Below, one piece after another: positions 8,403 to 18,272 of a stretch of 64,000 nucleotides of DNA. Each line of letters opens with the position of its first letter. The stretch's first letter is position 1. The translations under genes were made by a program, and so were the position numbers. The notes under the pieces were generated by a model that did no database searches, was not told the DNA's origin, and was given only the letters and a program-made list of their open reading frames with translations. The DNA comes from Paracoccus aerius (lineage in GTDB: Bacteria > Pseudomonadota > Alphaproteobacteria > Rhodobacterales > Rhodobacteraceae): the NCBI RefSeq assembly GCF_014656455.1, contig NZ_BNCL01000003.1, positions 1 through 64,000 of the forward strand. Direction: 5' to 3'.

Positions 8403-9236
8403 TCACTGGCAAAGCCGCCAACCACCACGCCGGACCGCGACATCGAAATGCAGGTGGTCGTCATGGGCCTCGTTCGAGCCGGGGCCGAGAACCGTCGTGA
8501 AGAACAGGCACCCCGCCGCACGAACGGCGCGCTGGAACGCCTCGGGCAGATCGCCTGATTCCGTGCGTGGCTGGATTGCCAGCGGCTCTTGTCCGTCAAA
8601 GACGAAAGCCGCGATGTCGATGGCATTCCCTAGGGCGTGTTCCGACAGCTTGGGCTTCTCGGCGCCAGTGCCGATGCGCGGGCGGCAGTCATAGGTGGTG
8701 CCCAACTGCAGCGCCACGACCCGGGGCGCACCAGGCAGCATGGCGGATGCCGGGCGCAGGAAGTCGCGCGCCCAGAATCCAAGCGCACGGGCGGTATCGC
8801 AGCGCATCACCGCACCCCCTTCAAGGGTCAGGTCCGGCAGGATCCGTTCTACCCGGATGGGTCGGGCAATGCCGCAGTCGGCATCCTGGGGGTCGGAAAG
8901 GGCAGGTTCCTCGGAATAGGCAGCGCCCAGGTAGGACAGCGCGAGCTTGCAGGCAGCATAGTCCGCATCGCTTTCACGCAGGGTGAACCAGCGGGGAGGG
9001 GCAGGGGGGCCAAAGGCCTCGGCCTGCTCGGGGGGCGGGTCGCCTTGTGGTTTGGGTGCGTCCGCCGCCGATGTCTCGTCCTCGTCCTCGTCCTCGACTT
9101 CGGGACGGGCCGGCGGCGCGGCGGGAAGGGGCTGCGTTTCGATCCCTTCCGGCCGCTCCGGCGGGCGGTCCTGTGCCTGGGCCGGGGCCAGGTGGCACAG
9201 GGCCAGGACGCCCAGGGCCGGCCCCCAGCGGATCAC
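8403..9236 (-). CDS. Extensin-like C-terminal domain protein (M15-like fold), exported
   Basis: 277-residue secreted protein. A signal peptide (about 1-21, cleavage after AQA) is followed by an acidic Pro/Glu-rich linker (about 22-80) and an extensin-like carboxy-terminal domain found throughout Alphaproteobacteria. Zn-site-like motifs of the D-Ala-D-Ala carboxypeptidase fold are visible: SEHALGNAIDI and HDDHLHFDV near the end, with several paired cysteines. A role in peptidoglycan trimming is inferred from the fold and the adjacent L,D-transpeptidase, whose stop overlaps this start by 4 bases (ATGA). Confidence 0.85.
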   Translation of the reverse strand: MIRWGPALGVLALCHLAPAQAQDRPPERPEGIETQPLPAAPPARPEVEDEDEDETSAADAPKPQGDPPPEQAEAFGPPAPPRWFTLRESDADYAACKLALSYLGAAYSEEPALSDPQDADCGIARPIRVERILPDLTLEGGAVMRCDTARALGFWARDFLRPASAMLPGAPRVVALQLGTTYDCRPRIGTGAEKPKLSEHALGNAIDIAAFVFDGQEPLAIQPRTESGDLPEAFQRAVRAAGCLFFTTVLGPGSNEAHDDHLHFDVAVRRGGWRLCQ

Positions 9237-10525
9237 GGTTGTTCGTCCACGGGGGGAACCACGAATCCGCTGGGCAGGGCGCCGGTCAGGGCGTCCGTCA
9301 AGGGATCCGCGGCGGGCGCCAGGGCATCGGCCTCCTCCTCGGAGGTGTTTTCATAGACAGGCTCGGCCGGGGCGCGTTTGGCGGCCAGGGGGTCCGTATA
9401 ATCCAGGGGCGCGGCGGCGGGGGCGGTCTGGGCAGGTTCGGCCACGGCTGTTGCAGGCGCCGCCGGTTCTGCGGGCGTTGCCGGTTCCGCAGGGGCGGCA
9501 GCGGGGGCCGCACCTGTCGCCTGGGCAATGGTCACGCCCTGGGGCAGGAACTCGACCACGGTGCTGCCTGTGCTGACCATGCGGGCCAGTTCCTCGGCGT
9601 CCCAGTTGGTCAGCCGGACGCAGCCCATCGACTGGTTGCTGAACAGTTGCGACGGGGTCGGCGTGCCGTGGATCCCGTAGGTGGGCTTGGACAGCCCGAT
9701 CCAGACCGTGCCCACCGGGGCGTTCGGGCCTGGCGGGACCACCAGCACCTTGTCATTGTCGCCCTGCTGGAAGTTCTTCTTCGGATCATAGGTATAATTG
9801 GGGTTCAGCGCGACCGTCTTCACGCTGTGCGTCCCCGAGGGCGAGGGCGTGGCCGAGGATCCGATAGTCGCCGGATAATCGACCAGCAGCCGGCCGTTCG
9901 CATCATATCCGGCCACCCGGCGCGTGTTCACGTCGACCAGGATCCTGGCGACGCTGCCGCGCATCCGGTTGCCCGTATCGACGACCCTAATCGTGTTGCC
10001 GGGCACCAGATCCACTCCGGGATTGAGAAAGCCGATGAACTTCTCGTCCATGTGGAACCGCTCGCCCAGGCGTTCGGCGACGCTGGTATGGGCCATGGCA
10101 GGCATCTGCGCCTTTTCGGCGTAATCGGTCGGGATCGCATCGACCAGGCCCTCGGCATCCTCGGCGGTGATGGTATAGTCCTTGGTGGCGGGCAGGGCCG
10201 CAAAGGATTGCAGAAGGTTCCAGACATGCGGATCCATCACCCCGTCGATGGGCAGACCCGAGCGTCGTTCGAAGGCCATGATCGCGCTCTGGCTCATGCC
10301 GCCCTTGAAGCCGTCGATCACCCCGGGCGAAATCCCCGACCGATCCAGAAGGACCTGCACCTTTGTCGTCAGCGCCGACCGCCCCTTGGGCAGGTCGCCC
10401 CCGTCATAGGTCGCGGCCTCGATCTGGGCCGCGGTGAAGGGCGTGTCTGTCTGCGCGGCCGCGGGCGCGGCTGACAGCGCCGCAAGAACAAGGGCGAGCG
10501 GGATTCGAAGGGTGAATCGCGGCAT
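9233..10525 (-). CDS. L,D-transpeptidase (YkuD family) with peptidoglycan-binding domain
   Basis: 430-residue envelope enzyme that makes 3-3 peptide cross-links or attaches proteins to peptidoglycan. Order: signal peptide (1-24), peptidoglycan-binding-1 domain (about 50-105), linker, YkuD catalytic domain (about 190-330) with HGT at 286-288 and the nucleophile motif SMGCVRL at 299-305 (Cys302), then a Pro/Ala-rich tail of about 100 residues. The catalytic His and Cys are both present. It is translationally coupled to the downstream extensin-like gene. The long Ala/Pro tail may span the periplasm. Confidence 0.93.
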   Translation of the reverse strand: MPRFTLRIPLALVLAALSAAPAAAQTDTPFTAAQIEAATYDGGDLPKGRSALTTKVQVLLDRSGISPGVIDGFKGGMSQSAIMAFERRSGLPIDGVMDPHVWNLLQSFAALPATKDYTITAEDAEGLVDAIPTDYAEKAQMPAMAHTSVAERLGERFHMDEKFIGFLNPGVDLVPGNTIRVVDTGNRMRGSVARILVDVNTRRVAGYDANGRLLVDYPATIGSSATPSPSGTHSVKTVALNPNYTYDPKKNFQQGDNDKVLVVPPGPNAPVGTVWIGLSKPTYGIHGTPTPSQLFSNQSMGCVRLTNWDAEELARMVSTGSTVVEFLPQGVTIAQATGAAPAAAPAEPATPAEPAAPATAVAEPAQTAPAAAPLDYTDPLAAKRAPAEPVYENTSEEEADALAPAADPLTDALTGALPSGFVVPPVDEQP

Positions 10526-10711
10526 GAAACTCTCCGTCGGGATAGGCGCAGCATTCAGGGTCTTGCGCGAAATCGCCAGATAGACCGGCAGTCACATTTC
10601 GGTCAATTCCAGTTTGAGTTTGCCTGGGGCCGGCACTAGCCTGCCGGCTCGGCAGCAGGTCCGGGGGCATGGGATGGGGCGAGACAAGGCGGCAGGCCAG
10701 GCGGGCACCGC

Positions 10712-11959
10712 ATGGAGATGATGGGGCTTGCCGTCCTGGCCGCGGTCGCCGTTCTGGTCGCCCTGCACATGCCTGTGGCGCTGTCGCTGATCCTGTCCGG
10801 TGCCATCGGCCTGGCCGTCCTGGGTGCGGGCGGGCAGATCCCGGACCAGCTATGGGCCCTGCTGGCGGCCCCCGATCTGGCGGCGGTCCCGTTGGTCCTG
10901 TTGCTGGGAAACATTGCCTTCCATGGGGGCTATGCCACGCAACTGCATGACGCCGCGGCGGTTCTGCTGCAAGGCCGGCGCGGCGGCCTGGCCTTGGCGT
11001 CGATCCTTGGCTGCGCGGGCTTTGCCGCGACCAGCGGATCCTCGGTCGCTTGCGCGGCCACGATGGGGCGGATCGCCGTGCCAGCGATGGGGCAGGCGGA
11101 ATATGATCCGCGCCTGGCCGGATCCTCGGTGGCCATCGGCAGCACGCTGGGGGCGCTGCTGCCGCCATCCATGCTGCTGATCCTGTGGGCGCTGCTGACC
11201 GGCACGCCTTTGGCGCAGATGTTCATGGGCGCCCTGCTGCCGGCCGCCTTGTCGTTGGCGGGAATGGTTGCAACGGTGCTGTGGTGGGTCCAGCGCGACT
11301 TGGAGGCCGGACCGGCTGCGCAGATTCTCCAGGTGCCGCGCGGCGCGGCGATCCGTGCGGCATGGCCTGCGCCGGTGCTGCTGGCGATCCTGCTGGGCGG
11401 GATCGGCTTCGGGCTTCTGTCCCCTGTCGCCGCACTGGGTCTTTGCGCCGGGGTGATGCTGGCCCTTGCGCTGGGCAATGGTCGCCTGACGGGCGAGGCG
11501 CTGCTGTCGGTGCTGCGCGATTCCATCCTGCAGGCGGCGATCACCCTGCTGATGCTGGCAGGCGCGCGCCTGGTCCTTACGGCCATGGATCTGTCGGGAC
11601 TGCCGGGGATGCTGGCGGTGGAGGCAGGCGCCTTGCCCCTGCTGGCCGCGGTCATGCTGCTGGGCCTGGCTTGCGTTGTCCTGGGCCTTCTGGCCGAACC
11701 GGCGCTGATCCTGATCCTGGCGCTGCCCTTTGCCCTGGGGATCGGCGCGGCGCATGGGCCGGGGCCGGTCTGGTCCGGCATCGTGCTGATCAAGCTGGTC
11801 GAGATTGCCTTGATCCTGCCGCCCCTGGGGCTGAACGCGGTGGTTGTCGCGACGGCCGCCCGCATCCATCCCCAGGCGGTTTTCGCGGGTCTTGGCCGGT
11901 TCCTGTTCCTGGACCTTCTGGTCCTGACCGCCCTGGTGATGTTCCCGGCGCTGGCCTAG
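10712..11959 (+). CDS. TRAP transporter large permease (DctM family), no partner genes adjacent
   Basis: 415-residue, highly hydrophobic inner-membrane protein with about 11-12 membrane segments. The family signature GCAGFAATSGSSVACAATMG (about 103-122) and STLGALLPPSMLLILWALL identify the DctM large subunit, which moves organic acids with sodium using a binding protein (DctP) and small permease (DctQ). Neither partner is encoded nearby: a regulator follows convergently and a wall enzyme precedes. The carboxy-terminal third is less like typical DctM. The start has no strong ribosome site; the ATG at 10712 keeps the first helix complete. Substrate unknown. Confidence 0.82.
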   Translation: MEMMGLAVLAAVAVLVALHMPVALSLILSGAIGLAVLGAGGQIPDQLWALLAAPDLAAVPLVLLLGNIAFHGGYATQLHDAAAVLLQGRRGGLALASILGCAGFAATSGSSVACAATMGRIAVPAMGQAEYDPRLAGSSVAIGSTLGALLPPSMLLILWALLTGTPLAQMFMGALLPAALSLAGMVATVLWWVQRDLEAGPAAQILQVPRGAAIRAAWPAPVLLAILLGGIGFGLLSPVAALGLCAGVMLALALGNGRLTGEALLSVLRDSILQAAITLLMLAGARLVLTAMDLSGLPGMLAVEAGALPLLAAVMLLGLACVVLGLLAEPALILILALPFALGIGAAHGPGPVWSGIVLIKLVEIALILPPLGLNAVVVATAARIHPQAVFAGLGRFLFLDLLVLTALVMFPALA

Positions 11960-12642
11960 TCCTCGGATACAAGGCGGTGCTGCGGCGGATAGAACTGGCG
12001 CGCAAAGGAAACAGGGGTCGTGTCGGACCAATTCGTGCGTTCGATGGTCAGCACCGCCGTGCCTTCGGCGATGCTGAGATTGCGTGCGCAATCGCCCGTG
12101 GCGGCATCTGCCAGGATCGAGAACCGTCCATGCGTCAGGGCCACCTTCGCGGCCAGCCATTCATGCGCGGACTGCCCTTCGACATCGTCACGGGTCATGG
12201 CTGGCAACAGCGCAGGGTTAAGCCAGATCGCCTCGCAGCAATGCGGAACGCCGTCGGCTGCATACTTGGCCTTGATCAGCAGCAGCGGCTGCGTGGGGGG
12301 AACCTGAAGCGCGCGTGCGGCCAGGGGCGTCGGAAGCTGCGACCCGAAGCCCGTCAGTTCATAGGAATAGGCCGCGCCTATCCCCTCGATCTCGGTCCGC
12401 ACGGCCGGCATGTCCAGGACCGTCTTGCGGGCCGAAGTCGCCGCGACACGGGTGCCGACCTTGCGCCTGCGCTCGATGATGCCGCTGTCGGCCAATTCGC
12501 GCAGGGCGCGGTTCACGGTCGCCCGTGCGCAGCCCAGGCTTCGCGCAAGTTCCTGTTCGGTCGGAATCAGTTCGCCGGGCGGCCATTCGCGGGACCGGAT
12601 CCGGTCGAGCACGTCAGCCCTGACGGACTGCCAGGTGTTCAT
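11956..12642 (-). CDS. GntR-family regulator, HutC/UTRA subfamily
   Basis: 228-residue repressor-type protein. The winged helix covers about 5-70 with WPPGELIPTEQELARSLGCA and ATVNRALRELADSGIIERRR; the UTRA effector domain covers about 85-225 with the usual FARQFYPPQHRLV ending. I chose the ATG at 12642 because MNTWQSVRADVLDRI is where HutC-type proteins start and a purine-rich GGGGGGCGGAAG lies upstream; longer readings reach back to 13005 through non-homologous sequence. It diverges from the fsr-like exporter, so that operon and the gene itself are the likely targets. Effector unknown. Confidence 0.88.
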   Translation of the reverse strand: MNTWQSVRADVLDRIRSREWPPGELIPTEQELARSLGCARATVNRALRELADSGIIERRRKVGTRVAATSARKTVLDMPAVRTEIEGIGAAYSYELTGFGSQLPTPLAARALQVPPTQPLLLIKAKYAADGVPHCCEAIWLNPALLPAMTRDDVEGQSAHEWLAAKVALTHGRFSILADAATGDCARNLSIAEGTAVLTIERTNWSDTTPVSFARQFYPPQHRLVSED

Positions 12643-12910
12643 GCGTCTTCCGCCCCCCGCCGCGCCCGAAGCACGCAGCGACCGGACGAGGTTGCCGGGA
12701 ATCTTTGCCATAGTTAACTTTGTTACTCGAAACACAATCCTTCCCAATGTCGGGTCTGGTCCCCGGTAAGGGAAGCTGTCCAAATCGTCAGTCGGCGAGA
12801 TCTGCCGGATCCGCGTTGTTTTGCCGCAGATCGACGCAGAACCGGGCCTGCATCCGCTTGCGCCCGCCGTTGCGGCTGGTATTGCATCATATGCAGATAC
12901 GCGGGGGGTC
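12643..12910. promoter_or_regulatory. Divergent control region between gntR-type regulator and fsr-like exporter
   Basis: 268 bases without a gene. An AT-rich patch around 12711-12740 contains GTTAAC and likely carries the regulator's promoter. The region next to the exporter start holds the inverted repeat listed separately. I saw no further structure. Confidence 0.5.
12883..12895. promoter_or_regulatory. Candidate operator, TGCAT-N3-ATGCA
   Basis: A perfect 5-bp inverted repeat with a 3-base spacer sits 15 bases before the exporter ATG at 12911. Symmetric AT-containing sites of this size are typical for GntR/UTRA dimers, and the regulator is encoded divergently. This is inference from position and symmetry only. 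Confidence 0.45.
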
Positions 12911-14116
12911 ATGATGCGCGCCGAAGTCCCGACAGCCAATCCGACACTTGCGACCGGCACGGCCTGGGGCATCCTGACGGCGATCAGCCTGTGCCACATG
13001 ATCAACGACGTGATGCAGTCGATGCTGGCCGCGATCTATCCGCTGCTGCAGGTCGAGTTCTCGCTGACCTATGCCCAGATCGGGGTGATGACCTTCGCCT
13101 TCCAGGTGACGGCATCGCTGCTGCAACCGCTGATCGGGATGGCGACAGACAGGCACCCGCAGCCCCGTTCGCTGCCCTTCGGCATGGCCTCGACCTTTTG
13201 CGGGGTGCTGCTTCTGGCATTCGCGCATCATTACGGGATGCTGCTGGCCGGGGCGATGCTGATCGGCGTCGGCTCGGCCGTGTTTCATCCCGAAAGCTCG
13301 CGCGTGGCGCGGCTGGCATCCGGCGGGCGCTTCGGGACGGCGCAGTCGCTGTTCCAGATGGGCGGCAATTTCGGGCAGTCGCTGGGCCCGCTGCTGGCGG
13401 CCTTTATCGTCGTGCCGCTGGGTCGCCCGGCGGTCGCCTGGTTCGCCGTGGCCGCAGCCCTCGGCGGGGCGCTGCTGTGGCATGTGGGCAGCTGGGCCGA
13501 AGGCCGCCGCCGCGCCGCAACTGCGCGGCCCGACACCACCCTGCGTTACCCGCGCAACCTGGTGATCCGGGCCATTGCCGTGCTTGCGGTCCTGACCTTC
13601 ACCAAGAACATCTACACCGCCTCGATGAGCAGCTATTTCACCTTCTTCACCATCGAGAAGTTCGGCCTGGGCCCGCAGGGCGCGCAGATCATGCTGTTCC
13701 TGTTCCTGGGCGGCATGGCCGGGGGCGTGATCCTGGGCGGCATCGTGGGCGACCGGATCGGGCCCTTGCGGGTCATCTGGTTTTCCATCCTGGGCGTCCT
13801 GCCCTTCACGCTGCTGCTGCCCCATGTGGGGCTGGCGGCAACCGGGATCCTGGCGGTCATCATCGGGCTGATCCTGGCATCGGCCTTCCCGGCCATCGTG
13901 GTCTTCGCACAGGAACTGGTGCCGGGCCGCACCGGCACGATCGCTGGCCTGTTCTTCGGCTTTTCCTTCGGCATGGGCGGCATCGCCGCCGCCGCCCTTG
14001 GCGTGCTGGCAGACGCGCGGGGGATCGAGACGGTGTTCCTGCTCTGCTCGTTCCTGCCGATCCTCGGCGTCCTGACGATCTTCCTGCCGCGGCCCGGTCG
14101 CCTGATCGGCGGATGA
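12911..14116 (+). CDS. MFS exporter, fosmidomycin-resistance (Fsr) type
   Basis: 401-residue major facilitator protein with 12 predicted helices. The Fsr subgroup is recognisable by SLCHMINDVMQSMLAAIYPL near the amino terminus, a long LLQPLIGMATDRHPQP loop, and FHPESSRVARLASGG with AQSLFQMGGNFGQSLGPLLA. Fsr proteins export fosmidomycin and probably other small anions. The ATG at 12911 (or 12914) follows GGGGGGT; the reading frame opens earlier but without homology. The stop overlaps the next gene by ATGA. Expression is probably controlled by the divergent GntR/UTRA regulator. The natural substrate is unknown. Confidence 0.9.
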   Translation: MMRAEVPTANPTLATGTAWGILTAISLCHMINDVMQSMLAAIYPLLQVEFSLTYAQIGVMTFAFQVTASLLQPLIGMATDRHPQPRSLPFGMASTFCGVLLLAFAHHYGMLLAGAMLIGVGSAVFHPESSRVARLASGGRFGTAQSLFQMGGNFGQSLGPLLAAFIVVPLGRPAVAWFAVAAALGGALLWHVGSWAEGRRRAATARPDTTLRYPRNLVIRAIAVLAVLTFTKNIYTASMSSYFTFFTIEKFGLGPQGAQIMLFLFLGGMAGGVILGGIVGDRIGPLRVIWFSILGVLPFTLLLPHVGLAATGILAVIIGLILASAFPAIVVFAQELVPGRTGTIAGLFFGFSFGMGGIAAAALGVLADARGIETVFLLCSFLPILGVLTIFLPRPGRLIGG

Positions 14117-15822
14117 CCGAAGGGCCGCTGTTCTTCCACATCAGCCCCGACGGCTGTGGAGATGCGCGCCTTGCCCGGCTGTTCCGCCGCAACGGCCATG
14201 CCGCCGTCTGCCATGACAACGGGCGGCTGGCCGAGGACATCCTGTTCGCCCGCGCCACAGGCGGCGATCCGCTTCAGCCCTGGCCTGATGCGGTGCTGTT
14301 TTCGGGTCTTTACCGCCACGCCCCCCATTGGCGTCCGCCGTTGGAAGCGTGGCGGCAGTTCAGCTGGCTGGCGGACCGTTTCCCGCAGGCGCGCTTCATC
14401 CTGGCGCTGCGCGATCCCGAAAGCTGGATCCTCGACCGCCTGACGCGCGACGGCGGCGCAGTGGCGCGTTGCCATGCCCATCATCGCGGCTGCACCACCG
14501 CCGACCTGCCCGACCTGTGGGAGGCTGACTGGCACGCCCACTTGGCCGCCGTCGATGTTTTCTTCGGCACGGATCCCCGGCTGATCCGCGTCGATCTGGA
14601 CAAGGAAATCCCGGCCGATCTTGCAACGCGGTTGGCGCCCCTGCTTCGGCTGGACGATCCGGGCGACCAACAGGCCTGGTTTCCCCCCACGCGTCCGGCG
14701 CCTGCCGACGTGCTCTCCTTGCTGGCCCAGCCCCCTGCCGAGGAAATCGATCAGGACTATGTTAGGGATGTGGCGTCCTTTTGCCTGCGGGGCGTGGGGC
14801 AGGGGGAGGGAGGGGATGCCGAGGTTTCGGAATATTTTTCCACGTGGGATGGCGAGGCGACGGTCGCTAACCGCCACGGCAGCCGCCGCCGCATCTGCGT
14901 CCTGCCGGGAACGGGCGCGGTTTCGGCCCCCGACCGGCATTTCAAGCTGATCCGGGCCGAAGGCGTCGTCAACGACGCCCTGCGCCTAGGCCGCGCCATG
15001 CCCCTGCGCATCGACATGGAGGATTCCCGCTGGTTCGGCAGCCCCCAGGGCCAGCCGCTGGCCGCGCCGACATTGTGCCACAACCGCCGGGCTGGGGCAC
15101 AGAACGCGGTCCTGTGGCCGCTGCCCGACCAGCACAGCATCGGACTGCCGGGCTTCGATCCCGATGCCGCCCCCGACCCGGTCCCGTGGGAGGAGAAGCT
15201 GGACCAAGTCGTCTGGCGCGGCATGATCTCGGGCAGTGAGATGAGGGGCGGCATCAGGCCGGGCGCGGCCTCGCACGCGATTCTGCGGGACTTGGCAGCG
15301 GCGGGCGATGACCCGGAACGGCGGCAGGCCGCCTGGGGCCGGCTGTGCAACACCAACCGGCTGGCCTTCGTGCGGCAGTGGTGGGGGCATCCCGACTTCG
15401 ACCTGGGGGTGGTGATGGCATGGCGCTTTCGCGACTTTGCCCGCGACCCGCTGATTGCGCCCTATTGCACGCCCCGCCAGGACAGGGCCTTCTTCCACCG
15501 CTTCCGGTATCAGCTGTGCCTGTCGGGCTATGATCACGGGTCGAACTTCATGGGCGCGATTGATGCCCAGTCGGTGCTGCTGGCCGAGGACGACGGGTGG
15601 GAGGTGTTCTATTCCGGCCGCTTCCAGCCGTGGAAACACTATATCCCGCTGGAACGCTATTGCGGCGACATCGAAGAAAAGCTGGTTTGGGCACGCAGGA
15701 ATCCCCAGCAATGCAAGGCCATGTCCGCCGCCGCGCGCCATGAAGCCGCGCTGCTGCGCAAGCCTGCCACGCGACGGGCGATCATGGCCCGCATCCTCGA
15801 CGGGCTGGCCGCCGCAGGCTAA
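14113..15822 (+). CDS. Fusion: degenerate sulfotransferase-like domain + GT90 (CAP10/LpsA-like) glycosyltransferase
   Basis: 569 residues in two parts. Residues 1 to about 195 resemble the Rhodobacteraceae sulfotransferase family (FFHISPDGCGDARLARLFRR, later FPQARFILALRDPESWI), but the PAPS-binding K-x-G-T-T loop is replaced by DGCGD, so transfer of sulfate is doubtful. From about 215 on it resembles GT90/CAP10 enzymes: VWRGMISGSEMRGG, FRYQLCLSGYDHGSNFMGA, and SVLLAEDDGWEVFYSGRFQP before the final helix. GT90 proteins transfer sugars to glycans or LPS. It starts at the ATGA overlap with the exporter and lies 22 bases before allA. No signal or membrane segment is seen. Confidence 0.75.
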   Translation: MTEGPLFFHISPDGCGDARLARLFRRNGHAAVCHDNGRLAEDILFARATGGDPLQPWPDAVLFSGLYRHAPHWRPPLEAWRQFSWLADRFPQARFILALRDPESWILDRLTRDGGAVARCHAHHRGCTTADLPDLWEADWHAHLAAVDVFFGTDPRLIRVDLDKEIPADLATRLAPLLRLDDPGDQQAWFPPTRPAPADVLSLLAQPPAEEIDQDYVRDVASFCLRGVGQGEGGDAEVSEYFSTWDGEATVANRHGSRRRICVLPGTGAVSAPDRHFKLIRAEGVVNDALRLGRAMPLRIDMEDSRWFGSPQGQPLAAPTLCHNRRAGAQNAVLWPLPDQHSIGLPGFDPDAAPDPVPWEEKLDQVVWRGMISGSEMRGGIRPGAASHAILRDLAAAGDDPERRQAAWGRLCNTNRLAFVRQWWGHPDFDLGVVMAWRFRDFARDPLIAPYCTPRQDRAFFHRFRYQLCLSGYDHGSNFMGAIDAQSVLLAEDDGWEVFYSGRFQPWKHYIPLERYCGDIEEKLVWARRNPQQCKAMSAAARHEAALLRKPATRRAIMARILDGLAAAG

Positions 15823-15844
15823 GTCTTGCGTGCAGGAGGAAGCC

Positions 15845-16324
15845 ATGACCACCATCCGCATCGAACCCATCACCGCCGAAGCCTTCGCCCCCTTCGGCGA
15901 TCTGCTGACACCCCGCGCCACGCCGGACCGCATGATCAACGCGGGCCGCTGCGAACGCCACCACGCGCTTGCCACGGTGGAACGCGCAGGGGGCGAGGCG
16001 ATCATCTCGATCTTCCGGTCGGAAGCGGTCAGCCTGCCCTATGACTGCACGCTGCTGGAACGCCACCCGCTGGGCAGCCAGGCCTTCATGCCGCTGGGGC
16101 CGGATGCCTGGCTGTCGGTCGTGGCCCCGGACGAAGGCGGCAGGCCCGGCGCGCCGCGCGCTTTCCTTGTGTCTGCCGGCATGGGCGTGAACCTGCGGGC
16201 GGGCGTTTGGCATGGCGTGCTGACGCCGCTGGACAGGCCCGCCGATTTCCTGGTCGTGGACCGCGAAGGCGAAGGCGTGAACCTTGAAGAGGTCACCATC
16301 GCCCCTGTAACCATCACCCCATGA
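15845..16324 (+). CDS. allA: Ureidoglycolate lyase
   Basis: Splits ureidoglycolate into glyoxylate and urea, the last step of allantoin use. The 159-residue cupin-like protein has the family features [11 protein letters not shown] at the start, then [17 protein letters not shown], and [13 protein letters not shown] near 120, where the metal-site His lies. A strong AGGAGGAAG precedes the ATG. The stop overlaps rnhB by ATGA. No other purine-degradation gene is in the window, so its grouping with an exporter and a glycosyltransferase is odd; a related ureidoglycolate-lyase-like role is possible. Confidence 0.85.
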   Translation: MTTIRIEPITAEAFAPFGDLLTPRATPDRMINAGRCERHHALATVERAGGEAIISIFRSEAVSLPYDCTLLERHPLGSQAFMPLGPDAWLSVVAPDEGGRPGAPRAFLVSAGMGVNLRAGVWHGVLTPLDRPADFLVVDREGEGVNLEEVTIAPVTITP

Positions 16325-16951
16325 TTCTGCCCGATTTCAGCCTTGAACTGGCCGCCCTGTCGCGCGGAGCCCGACACGTGGCCGGCGTGGACGAGGTCGG
16401 CCGCGGTCCCTTGGCCGGTCCCGTCACCGCCGCCGCCGTGGTGCTGGACCCGGACAACATCCCCGACGGGCTGAACGATTCAAAGAAACTGACGGCCAAG
16501 CGGCGCGAGACCCTGGCGGAATGGCTTGCAGCCAACTGCGACCATTGCGTCATCCACATCGGCGTCGACGAGATCGACCGCCTGAACATCTACCATGCCT
16601 CGCATCTGGCGATGTGCAAGGCGGTGGCAGGTCTGCGCACCCGGCCTTGCATGGTGCTTGTGGACGGGAACCGCGTGCCCCGCGACCTGTCCTGCCCGGG
16701 CGAGGCAATCGTCGCAGGCGACGCGCGTTGCGTGACGATTGCCGCCGCCTCGATCCTGGCCAAGGTGGCGCGCGACCGGCTGATGGTGGATTTGGCGCAA
16801 CAACATCCCGGATACGGCTGGGAATCAAATGCAGGATACGGGACGCCCGCGCACAAGCAGGCTCTGCTAGATTTGGGCGTCACCCCCTATCATAGGCGTT
16901 CGTTCCAGCCGGTCCACAACATCTTGTGTAAAGCCCTAGAGGCAAGCTGTT

Positions 16952-16953
<2 letters not shown>
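16321..16953 (+). CDS. rnhB: Ribonuclease HII
   Basis: Removes ribonucleotides and RNA primers from DNA. The 210-residue enzyme has the catalytic block [16 protein letters not shown] (about 20-35, Asp and Glu), then LVDGNRVP and [20 protein letters not shown]. The carboxy-terminal [18 protein letters not shown] and HRRSFQPV are standard. It is coupled to allA by an ATGA overlap. Its stop codon overlaps the first GANTC site of the ccrM promoter. rnhB beside ccrM is a common arrangement in related genomes. Confidence 0.97.
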
Positions 16954-18177
<1,224 letters not shown>

Positions 18178-18227
18178 GATCCATGGTTCGCCTGGTTCCC
18201 CCGGCTGCCGCCAGGGGAGAACCGCCT

Positions 18228-18259
18228 AGCCCCGCCACGATTGCTGGCGGGGCTTTTTT
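18228..18259 (+). terminator. Intrinsic terminator of ccrM
   Basis: A perfect 10-bp stem (AGCCCCGCCA / TGGCGGGGCT) with a 7-base loop is followed by TTTTT. It lies 50 bases past the ccrM stop, between ccrM and the convergent leuD. The T-run is on the plus side only. Confidence 0.9.
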
Positions 18260-18272
18260 CGCCGCGGCGTGC

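Noticed and set aside
10850..12160. A 436-codon minus-strand frame across the TRAP permease
   Set aside because: Low-complexity Gln/Arg/His composition and no start signal; shadow of the TRAP gene.
12991..14112. Upstream extension of the GT90 fusion frame through the exporter gene
   Set aside because: The residues are Arg/Pro-rich shadow sequence; the ATGA overlap at 14113 and homology fix the real start.
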